From positions 1 through 64,000 of the forward strand of contig NZ_JADIVZ010000009.1 in the NCBI RefSeq assembly GCF_015319165.1: a DNA stretch of 64,000 bases, written 5' to 3'. The DNA is from Nocardioides acrostichi (GTDB lineage: Bacteria > Actinomycetota > Actinomycetes > Propionibacteriales > Nocardioidaceae). Shown here piece by piece: positions 25,905 through 32,164 of the stretch. Position 1 is the first letter of the stretch. Every line of letters starts with the position of its first letter. The notes beneath the pieces are model-generated. The model saw only the letters and a list, made by a program, of their open reading frames with translations. It made no database searches and had not been told where the DNA came from. Both the position numbers and the translations under genes were made by a program.

Positions 25905-26438
25905 GTGCTCGACCTGGCGCGACGGCGCCCGCCCACGCTGGACACCGGCCGTCTGGTGTGCGTCGACGGACCTTCCGGCAGCGGTAAGACGACCCTGGCA
26001 CGAGCCCTGGCGGCCTCCTCGCCCGACGCCCTGGTCGTCCACATGGACGACCTCTACGAGGGCTGGGAGGGACTGGCGGGCGTAGCAGCCCAGCTGAGCA
26101 CCCTGCTCGAGCCGCTGGCCGCCGGGCGGTCGGGACGGTATCGCCGCTACGACTGGCTCGTCGGCGACTGGGCCGAGGACGTGACGGTGCCGCCCTCGCC
26201 ACTGGTCGTGCTCGAGGGCGTCGGTGCGGGCTCGGCCCCGTGGCGGCACCTGCACACGGTGCTCGTGTGGATGCAGGCTCCGGCTCCCCTGCGACGCGTG
26301 CGCGGCATCGCCCGCGACGGCGAGGTGTTCGCAGCCAGGTGGGGTGACTGGGCTCGTCGCGAGGAGGCACACTTCGCGACGAACGGCACCCGCACCCACG
26401 CGGACCTGGTGCTGGACACCGACCACGAGGAGGGCTGA
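25905..26438 (+). CDS. P-loop nucleoside-kinase-like ATPase
   Basis: 177 aa from GTG 25905. Uridine kinase/AAA-like P-loop protein with Walker A VDGPSGSGKTTLARAL and the downstream VVHMDDLYEGWEGLAG (substrate-binding Asp-Asp region of uridine kinase relatives), then LVVLEGVGAGS and a lid-like RWGDWARREEAHF. Probably phosphorylates a small molecule, substrate unknown. The conserved helix EAAARAVLDLARRRP begins before GTG 25905; an in-frame CTG at 25872 overlapping the previous stop (CTGA) would include it but has no convincing ribosome site. Followed 3 nt later by a GNAT gene. Confidence 0.75.
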   Translation: MLDLARRRPPTLDTGRLVCVDGPSGSGKTTLARALAASSPDALVVHMDDLYEGWEGLAGVAAQLSTLLEPLAAGRSGRYRRYDWLVGDWAEDVTVPPSPLVVLEGVGAGSAPWRHLHTVLVWMQAPAPLRRVRGIARDGEVFAARWGDWARREEAHFATNGTRTHADLVLDTDHEEG

Positions 26439-26441
26439 GGC

Positions 26442-27044
26442 ATGAGCAGGCTGATCGAGGCCGCGGCCCGGGACGCCGCGACGCTGGCCGGCGTCCGCGC
26501 CATCTACGAGGACGCCTTCCCGGCCGACCTGCGGGCCGACTTCGAGAGCCTGCTGAGCGATCGGCTCGTCGTCCGGGTCGACGCCGGCGGCGCCCCGGAG
26601 GGGTTCGCCCTGGTGCGGGCCCTCGGCGACACCGGATGGACCTTCCTGCGCTACTACGCCGTGGGGGTGCGCGGAGGTGGCATCGGCTCGGCGATGCTCG
26701 ACGAGCTCTGTGCCCTGCTGGCCGGCGAGGGCGGCGCGCTGTTGGTGTGGGATGTCGAGGATCCCGACGAGCCCGGCCTCTCGGCCGCCCACGTCGAGGA
26801 GCACCGCCGCCGGATCGCCTTCTACGAGCGCAACGGTGGCGTGCTGCTGCCCGTGCGCGACTACGCGCCGCCGCATGGCGCGGACCTCGACGGCCACGAC
26901 CCGGCCCTGCGCCTGATGTGCCGGGTGCTCGACGGCGGCCCCACCCCACCGGCGGCCGACGTGCTGCTCGCGGCCATGACGTTGCGCTACGAGGTGCCGG
27001 CCGACCACCCCGCTGTGCAGCGTGCGCTGGCCAGCCTCAGCTGA
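26442..27044 (+). CDS. GNAT-fold acetyltransferase-like protein
   Basis: 200 aa. The N-terminal half follows the GNAT pattern: IYEDAFPADLRADFESLL, EGFALVRALGDTGWTFLRYY, then AVGVRGGGIGSAMLDELCAL as a degenerate acetyl-CoA loop (R/Q-x-x-G-x-G/A), and RRIAFYERNGGVLLPV near the end of the fold. The C-terminal 60 residues are a family extension. Only 3 nt after the kinase-like gene, so cotranscribed. Acceptor substrate unknown. The stop lies 8 nt inside the end of a convergent pseudogene. Confidence 0.78.
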   Translation: MSRLIEAAARDAATLAGVRAIYEDAFPADLRADFESLLSDRLVVRVDAGGAPEGFALVRALGDTGWTFLRYYAVGVRGGGIGSAMLDELCALLAGEGGALLVWDVEDPDEPGLSAAHVEEHRRRIAFYERNGGVLLPVRDYAPPHGADLDGHDPALRLMCRVLDGGPTPPAADVLLAAMTLRYEVPADHPAVQRALASLS

Positions 27045-27542
27045 CCTCCCACCAGCGCAGCACGCGGCCGGCCACCAGCGTCAGCCAGCGCGAGGGCTCG
27101 CCTACCGGCTCGTCGACGTCGAACCACACGGCCCCACCGGGGGCCTAACCCCGCAGCCATCGACCGTCGGGTCGTCGATCGGCTCGCACGAGGTCGACGG
27201 CCGCCTGCGCACGACGCACCGATGCGTGCGGCCGTGTCGCCGAGGGCGGATGCCGGGACGTCCCAACTCGCGCAGGCCCTTCAGCGCCCAGGTGGTGGCC
27301 GTCCAGGGCTGACCGACCTCGCCCATCGAGGCGAAGTCGAAACCCGCGGGGAAGAACGCTCCGCCAGCCCACTGCCCGTCGAGTTCCTCTGCGGCGAGCA
27401 GTCTCGCACCGAAGCCCTCGGTGGCCGGGCGGGCCCGGGTGGCCCGCTACTGCTCCTCTGGCGCGTCGAGCAGGTCACGCTCGACCTGCCAGACCAGGGC
27501 GGGGTCGCCCTCGAGCAGCCAGGCCACCACGTCGTCCTGCAT
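27037..27542 (-). pseudogene. Decayed squalene-cyclase-like (prenyltransferase-repeat) gene
   Basis: Reading the minus strand from ATG 27542 gives VVAWLLEGDPALVWQVERDL and LLDAPEEQ, then an in-frame TAG at 27447-27449 where homologues have Trp (TGG to TAG). The frame resumes with GFGARLLAAEELDGQWAGGA, FFPAGF and GQPWTATTWALKGLRELG. After about 27265 the frame is lost; VDLVRADRRPDGRWLRG and VWFDVDEPVGEPSRWLTLVA, ending RVLRWWEVS, are recognisable in two other frames up to TGA 27037. Roughly the middle half of a ~300-aa protein is deleted. Nonsense, frameshift and deletion together show a dead gene. The family name is from memory of similar actinobacterial proteins. Confidence 0.7.
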
Positions 27543-27553
27543 ACCGGCAGCCT

Positions 27554-27624
27554 AGATCTTCACGGCGCACGTGCCAGAAGACAAGAAGATCTCTCGCCTG
27601 GTGTTCGACAAGCCGCAAATCTTC
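27554..27624. promoter_or_regulatory. Candidate Lrp-type operator sites upstream of kamA
   Basis: AGATCTTC (27554-27561) and GAAGATCT (27585-27592) form a perfect inverted 8-mer pair with start points 31 bp apart (about three helical turns); a third copy AAATCTTC lies at 27617-27624, 63 bp from the first (six turns). Helically phased repeats fit wrapping by Lrp octamers. The same GATCTTC core occurs twice before the lrp gene at 30502-30546. Binding is inferred, not shown. Confidence 0.5.
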
Positions 27625-27639
27625 TGTCACCGTGGGCTC

Positions 27640-29046
27640 ATGACGATCGAGACCGCAGCTCCGGGTGTCGCCTCGCCGGCTGCACAGCCCTACTCCTACC
27701 GCCGTCCGCAGCTCGTGGAGCCGGAATGGACCCGCTTCCCCGGCTGGGCGGAGGTGACCCCGGAACAGTGGGAGTCGGTGCAGTGGCAGCGTGCGCACTG
27801 CATCAAGAACGTGCGTCAACTCCGCGCCCTCATGGGCGACCTGATCGACGAGCGGTTCTACGCCGACCTCGAACGTGACCAGCGCGAGCGCGCCACCATG
27901 TCGATGCTCGTTCCGCCGCAGATGATGAACACGATGGCCCCGAGCACGCAGCCACGCGGTGCCGGCAGCCTCACCGAGGCGTTCTACGCCGACCCGATCC
28001 GCCGGTACATGATCCCGGTGCACTCCGACCGACGCACCGACTGGCCCAGCCACCCGCACGCCGAGCGCGACTCCCTGCACGAGCACGAGATGTGGGCGGT
28101 CGAGGGCCTCACGCACCGCTACCCCACGAAGGTGCTCGCCGAGCTGCTGCCCACCTGCCCCCAGTACTGCGGCCACTGCACCCGCATGGACCTCGTCGGG
28201 AACTCCACCCCTCAGGTCGAGAAGCTCAAGCTGATCGGCAAGCCCGTCGACCGCCTCGCGGCCATGACCGACTACCTGCGCGCCAACCCGGCGGTGCGCG
28301 ACGTCGTGGTCTCCGGCGGCGACGTGGCGAACATGCCGTGGCCACGCCTCGAGGCCTTCATCACCGAGCTGCTCGCCATCGAGAACATCCGCGACATCCG
28401 GCTCGCCACCAAGGCGCTGATCGGGCTGCCGCAGCACTGGCTCCAGCCCGAGGTCGTCGACGGCGTCGGTCGGGTGGCCACCATGGCGCGTGAGCGCGGC
28501 GTCTCGCTGGCGGTACACACGCACGCCAACCACGCCCAGTCGATCACCCCGATCGTGGCCCGCGCCACCGGCGCGCTGCTCGACGCCGGCCTGCGCGACG
28601 TGCGCAACCAGGGCGTGCTGATGGCGGGGGTGAACGCCGAGGCCCATGACCTGCTCGACCTCTGCTTCGCCCTGCTCGACGGCGCCCGGGTCATGCCCTA
28701 CTACTTCTACATGTGCGACATGATCCCGAACGCCGAGCACTGGCGGGTCTCGGTCGCCCACGCGCAGGCGTTGCAGCACGACCTCATGGGCTACCTGCCC
28801 GGTTTCGCCACGCCGCGCATCGTGTGCGACGTGCCCTACGTCGGCAAGCGGTGGGTACACCAGCTCGCCGAGTACGACCGCGAGCGCGGCATCTCGTACT
28901 GGACCAAGAACTACCGCACCTCCATCGAGCAGGGCCCCACTGCGGTCGACCAGCACGACGTGCTCTCGCAGAGCTACACCTACTACGACCCGATCCACAC
29001 CCTGCCCGAGAGCGGCCAGGCGTGGTGGGAGCAGGTCTCGCGCTGA
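27640..29046 (+). CDS. kamA: Lysine 2,3-aminomutase-family radical SAM enzyme
   Basis: 468 aa. Radical-SAM cluster cysteines C173, C177, C180 in TCPQYCGHC, followed by VVVSGGDVANMPWPRLEAFI (GGD segment) and the barrel strands IRLATKALIGLPQHW and SLAVHTHANHAQSITPIV typical of KamA proteins, which use [4Fe-4S], SAM and PLP to move the alpha-amino group of lysine to the beta carbon. N-terminal ~110 residues are the family cap. ATG 27640 is preferred; an in-frame GTG at 27571 would translate through the operator-like sites. Next gene is a GNAT protein 27 nt away, suggesting beta-lysine (or a related amino acid) is then acetylated; substrate not proven. Confidence 0.88.
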   Translation: MTIETAAPGVASPAAQPYSYRRPQLVEPEWTRFPGWAEVTPEQWESVQWQRAHCIKNVRQLRALMGDLIDERFYADLERDQRERATMSMLVPPQMMNTMAPSTQPRGAGSLTEAFYADPIRRYMIPVHSDRRTDWPSHPHAERDSLHEHEMWAVEGLTHRYPTKVLAELLPTCPQYCGHCTRMDLVGNSTPQVEKLKLIGKPVDRLAAMTDYLRANPAVRDVVVSGGDVANMPWPRLEAFITELLAIENIRDIRLATKALIGLPQHWLQPEVVDGVGRVATMARERGVSLAVHTHANHAQSITPIVARATGALLDAGLRDVRNQGVLMAGVNAEAHDLLDLCFALLDGARVMPYYFYMCDMIPNAEHWRVSVAHAQALQHDLMGYLPGFATPRIVCDVPYVGKRWVHQLAEYDRERGISYWTKNYRTSIEQGPTAVDQHDVLSQSYTYYDPIHTLPESGQAWWEQVSR

Positions 29047-29061
29047 GTTCGGTCGGGCTCC

Positions 29062-29067
29062 TACCCT
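29062..29067 (+). promoter_or_regulatory. Leaderless -10 box for the GNAT gene
   Basis: TACCCT, then GATGGG (6 nt), then the GTG at 29074. This TANNNT-N6-start arrangement fits a leaderless transcript and supports GTG 29074 as the start. It means the acetyltransferase can be expressed separately from kamA. Confidence 0.45.
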
Positions 29068-29073
29068 GATGGG

Positions 29074-30027
29074 GTGAGCGTCGAGTTCTCCCCTCTGGTC
29101 GACGGCGAGCTCGGCGACTGGGGCGCCCAGGCGCGGCAGCGCGACCTGCTGCTGCGACAGCTGCCGATGACCGGTGAGGACGCCGCCCTCGCGCCGGTGG
29201 CCGAGAGCCGGACGCACCAGCGGTTCGCAGCTCGGCTGGTCGACGGTCGCCCCGGGCCGGGCCAGGTGGTCGAGGAGGTGCGTCTCGAGGGGCGGCCGGC
29301 CGGATGGGTGTGGCTCGGGCAGGCCTCCCCGGACGAGCTCGAGGTGCTCGACCTCGCGTTGACCGATCCCGCGGACGCGAGCGCCGTCCGTACGCGGCTG
29401 GAGCAGCGCTGCCGCGACCACCAGGTGCGCCGTCTCGTGCTCACGATGCTGCCGGCCGACCCCGCCCACCGGGCCTTCGCCGCGGCCGGGCCCATGGACC
29501 CCGTCGCCACCCGGATGCGGCTCGACCTGACCGACCCGCCTGGCACCACGAGGGGTCCGGTCACGCTCCGCTCGCTCAGCGCCGCCGGGACCGACGCCTA
29601 CCTCGGGACGGCGGTGCAGCGGTTCGCGGCCACCCTGCGCAGGGACTCACCCTGGCTCGACGAGTCGGAGTCGCTGGCGCAGTCCCACGCCACCCATGCA
29701 CGGATCCTCCCTCGAGGCGCGGCGACGCCGGGCCACGCCTTCTTGGCCCCCGAGGTCGACGGCGAGCGAGTCGGCACCCTCTGGGTGTCGCTCTGCGCCC
29801 CAGCCGGGTACGTCTACGACGTCCGTCTCGACGCGGAGCGCCGCGGACGAGGCCTGGGGCGCGCGACGATGGACGCCGGCGCCGCCTGGTGCCAGGCTCG
29901 GGGGGTCCGCGCGCTGGGGCTCAACGTGTTCGCCTACAACGACACCGCGCGCGCCCTCTACGACTCCCTGGGGTACCAGCCGGTGGAGTGCGGCGTGGTC
30001 GTGCCGATCAGACCGCGCCGTGGCTGA
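29074..30027 (+). CDS. GNAT N-acetyltransferase paired with kamA
   Basis: 317 aa, two-part protein. The C-terminal half is a clear GNAT domain: VGTLWVSLCAPAGYVYDVRL, then ERRGRGLGRATMDAGAAWCQ (acetyl-CoA loop RRGRGLG), GLNVFAYNDTARALYDSLGY. The N-terminal ~150 residues look like a degenerate second GNAT fold (DLALTDPADASAVRTRLEQR). Position directly after kamA suggests that it acetylates the aminomutase product, by analogy with AblB, which makes N-epsilon-acetyl-beta-lysine in organisms with AblA; this is inference, and the protein is longer than AblB. The 3' end overlaps the convergent lrp gene by 20 bp. Confidence 0.82.
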   Translation: MSVEFSPLVDGELGDWGAQARQRDLLLRQLPMTGEDAALAPVAESRTHQRFAARLVDGRPGPGQVVEEVRLEGRPAGWVWLGQASPDELEVLDLALTDPADASAVRTRLEQRCRDHQVRRLVLTMLPADPAHRAFAAAGPMDPVATRMRLDLTDPPGTTRGPVTLRSLSAAGTDAYLGTAVQRFAATLRRDSPWLDESESLAQSHATHARILPRGAATPGHAFLAPEVDGERVGTLWVSLCAPAGYVYDVRLDAERRGRGLGRATMDAGAAWCQARGVRALGLNVFAYNDTARALYDSLGYQPVECGVVVPIRPRRG

Positions 30028-30478
30028 GCACGACCGGACGGTTCTCGTAGTAGGTGGTGAGCACGATCGTGGTGCGTGTCGACACGTTGGCGGCCGCGCG
30101 GATGCGGGCCAGGAGATCCTCGAGATCGGCCGGTGAGGTGGCCCGCACCTTGAGCATGTAGGACTCCTCGCCCGCGACCGACCAGCACGACTCGATCTCC
30201 TCGATCGGCTCCAGTCGGGTCGCGCAGTCGTCGGGCTGGGAGGGGTCCATCGGCCGGATCGAGATGAACGCGGTGAGCGGCAGGCCGATCTCGGCGTGGT
30301 TGATCGTGGCGCCGTACCCCTGGATCAACTCGCGCTGCTCGAGTCGCTTGACCCGCTGGTGCACCGCCGAGGTCGAGAGGCCGGTGGCCTTGCCCAGGTC
30401 GGTGAAGGACATCCGGCCGTCGGTGGCCAGGAGCTCCAGGATCTTGCGATCCTTCGCCTCCACCCCGTTGTCGCTCAT
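30008..30478 (-). CDS. Lrp/AsnC family transcriptional regulator
   Basis: 156 aa, normal length. N-terminal HTH: DRKILELLATDGRMSFTDLG and KATGLSTSAVHQRVKRLEQR; C-terminal RAM (amino-acid-binding) domain: LTAFISIRPMDP, CWSVAGEESYMLKVRATSPA, RTTIVLTTYYENRP. Such proteins form octamers that respond to amino acids. ATG 30478 follows a TAGCCT box by 6 nt, fitting a leaderless mRNA. It lies next to the kamA-GNAT pair, and GATCTTC-core repeats are present before both lrp and kamA, so the pair is the prime regulatory candidate, with lysine or beta-lysine as possible effector. Confidence 0.93.
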   Translation of the reverse strand: MSDNGVEAKDRKILELLATDGRMSFTDLGKATGLSTSAVHQRVKRLEQRELIQGYGATINHAEIGLPLTAFISIRPMDPSQPDDCATRLEPIEEIESCWSVAGEESYMLKVRATSPADLEDLLARIRAAANVSTRTTIVLTTYYENRPVVLSHGAV

Positions 30479-30484
30479 CGTCGC

Positions 30485-30546
30485 AGGCTAGTGCCACCGC
30501 AGGATCTTCGGCCACCGTGCGTCCACGCTGCGGGCACCGGATCTTC
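30485..30546. promoter_or_regulatory. lrp promoter with operator-like repeats
   Basis: On the minus strand TAGCCT (30485-30490) is 6 nt from the lrp ATG. Upstream on the plus strand are GGATCTTC at 30502-30509 and again at 30539-30546, 37 bp apart. The first is followed by GGCCACCGTG, closely matching the TGTCACCGTG that follows AAATCTTC before kamA. Suggests autoregulation and a shared regulon; inferred from repetition only. Confidence 0.5.
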
Positions 30547-30566
30547 CCGGCTGACACACTGCGCCC

Positions 30567-31493
30567 ATGCCCACCGAGCCCCGCCTCATGCTCCTCGACA
30601 GCGCCTCCATGTACTTCCGCGCCTTCTTCGGCGTCCCGGAGATCCTGGCCGAGGACGGCACGCCCGTGAACGCCGTGCGTGGCTTTCTCGACTTCGTCAG
30701 CCGCCTGGTCGAGCAGTACCGGCCGACCGATCTCGTGTGCTGCTGGGACGACGACTGGCGCCCGCAGTGGCGCGTCGACCTCGTGCCGACCTACAAGACC
30801 CACCGCGTGATCGAGGAGGTTCAGTCGGCGCCCGACGTCGAGGAGGTGCCCGACCCGCTCGAGGTCCAGGTACCCGTCATCGTCGAGGTGCTCCAGGCCC
30901 TGGGGCTCTCGCGTGTCGGCGCCCCCGAAGCGGAGGCCGACGACGTCATCGGCAGCCTGGCCACCGACGCCGGCTGCCCGGTCGACGTCGTCACCGGCGA
31001 CCGCGACCTCTTCCAGGTGGTCGACGACGCTCGGTCCGTGCGGGTGCTCTACATCGCGCGGGGAGTCGGCAACCACGAACGCGTCGACGACGCCTGGGTG
31101 CGCGACAAGTACGGCGTCTCGGCGCACCAGTACGCCGACTTCGCCACCCTGCGCGGTGACTCCTCCGACGGCCTGCCCGGGGTCAAGGGCGTGGGCGAGA
31201 AGACGGCCGCCACCCTGCTCCAGCGCTTCGATGACCTCGCCGGCATCCGGGCCGCGGCGGCCGACCCGAACGCCGACCTGGCTCCCGGCGTCCGGCGCAA
31301 GCTCGTCGACGCAGCCGACTATCTCGACGTCGCACCCGAGGTCGTGGCGGTGCGGCGCACGCTCGAGGTGCCGCGCACCGGGCACGCGCTGCCCGCCGAG
31401 CCCGCGCACCCCGAGCGACTCGACGAGCTCGCAGCTCGCTACAACCTGGCCTCACCCGTCGGGCGGCTACGGGAGGTGTTGGCCGCCCAGTAG
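30567..31493 (+). CDS. 5'-3' exonuclease (PolA N-domain / FEN-like)
   Basis: 308 aa stand-alone homologue of the 5'-nuclease domain of DNA polymerase I. LMLLDSASMYFRAFFGVP at the N-terminus, RGFLDFVSRLVEQYRPTDLV, the helical arch PQWRVDLVPTYKTHR, acidic metal-binding cluster in APEAEADDVIGSLA and VVTGDRDLFQVV, then H3TH DNA-binding motif GLPGVKGVGEKTAATLL. Acts in repair and Okazaki fragment processing as a second nuclease alongside PolA. Its TAG stop doubles as the first bases of the TAGCGT box of the next gene. Confidence 0.92.
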   Translation: MPTEPRLMLLDSASMYFRAFFGVPEILAEDGTPVNAVRGFLDFVSRLVEQYRPTDLVCCWDDDWRPQWRVDLVPTYKTHRVIEEVQSAPDVEEVPDPLEVQVPVIVEVLQALGLSRVGAPEAEADDVIGSLATDAGCPVDVVTGDRDLFQVVDDARSVRVLYIARGVGNHERVDDAWVRDKYGVSAHQYADFATLRGDSSDGLPGVKGVGEKTAATLLQRFDDLAGIRAAAADPNADLAPGVRRKLVDAADYLDVAPEVVAVRRTLEVPRTGHALPAEPAHPERLDELAARYNLASPVGRLREVLAAQ

Positions 31494-31503
31494 CGTCGAG
31501 ATC

Positions 31504-32157
31504 ATGAGTCGTATCGCCGTCGTCGGAGGGCACGGGCAGATCGCCCTGCACCTCCACCGTCATCTGGTCGCCGCCGGGCACACGCCCGTGGCCCTCGTGC
31601 GCAACCCGGACTACCGAGCCGAGCTGGAGTCCTTGGGAGCCGAGGTCGCCCTGCTCGACATCGAGTCCGAGGAAGCGGACGCATTCGCCGCCGCCTTCGC
31701 CGGTTGCGACGCCGTCGTGTTCGCCGCGGGCGGCGGGCCGGACGGTCGGGTGGAACGCAAGCGCACGGTCGACCTCGGTGGTTCGCTGAAGTCGATCGAG
31801 GGGGCACAGCGGGCCGGAGTCGCGCGATTCGTGCAGATCAGTGCCATCGGCGTCGACGAGCCGGTGCCCGACGGCACCGACGAGGTCTGGCGCGTCTACG
31901 TGGAGGCGAAGCGGGACGCCGACAGCGCCCTGCGAGCGTCTGGTCTGGACTGGACGATCATCCGCCCCGGGCGGCTCACCGACGAGGTCGAGACCGGTCT
32001 CGTCGCGCTCGGCGAGCAGGTGGAGCGGGCCGAGGTGACTCGCGCCGACGTCGCCGCCGTCGTGGCGGCCGTGCTCGACGTGCCCGGCGCGATCGGCAAG
32101 CAGGCGAACCTCGTGGCCGGCGACGTGCCGGTGCCCGAAGCCGTCGCGGCGCTCTAG
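31504..32157 (+). CDS. NAD(P)-binding atypical SDR (NmrA/YwnB-like)
   Basis: 217 aa. Rossmann fold beginning RIAVVGGHGQIALHLHRHLV (GxxGxx cofactor loop), then ALVRNPDYRAELESLGAEVA, CDAVVFAAGGGPDG, FVQISAIGVDEPVP and DWTIIRPGRLTDE, the pattern of the NAD(P)H-binding atypical short-chain dehydrogenases. The YxxxK pair appears as YVEAKRDAD. ATG 31504 is 7 nt after TAGCGT, fitting a leaderless start. Substrate unknown; may be a regulator or an epimerase/reductase. Ends 7 bp from the convergent helY. Confidence 0.87.
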   Translation: MSRIAVVGGHGQIALHLHRHLVAAGHTPVALVRNPDYRAELESLGAEVALLDIESEEADAFAAAFAGCDAVVFAAGGGPDGRVERKRTVDLGGSLKSIEGAQRAGVARFVQISAIGVDEPVPDGTDEVWRVYVEAKRDADSALRASGLDWTIIRPGRLTDEVETGLVALGEQVERAEVTRADVAAVVAAVLDVPGAIGKQANLVAGDVPVPEAVAAL

Positions 32158-32164
32158 GCCTGCT

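Noticed and set aside
27475..29469. 664-codon minus-strand open frame opposite kamA
   Set aside because: Antisense of a clearly coding radical SAM gene; no independent features.
30008..30027. Frameshift at the end of the GNAT or lrp gene because of overlap
   Set aside because: Both genes end with complete family C-termini; a 20-bp convergent overlap is common in compact genomes.
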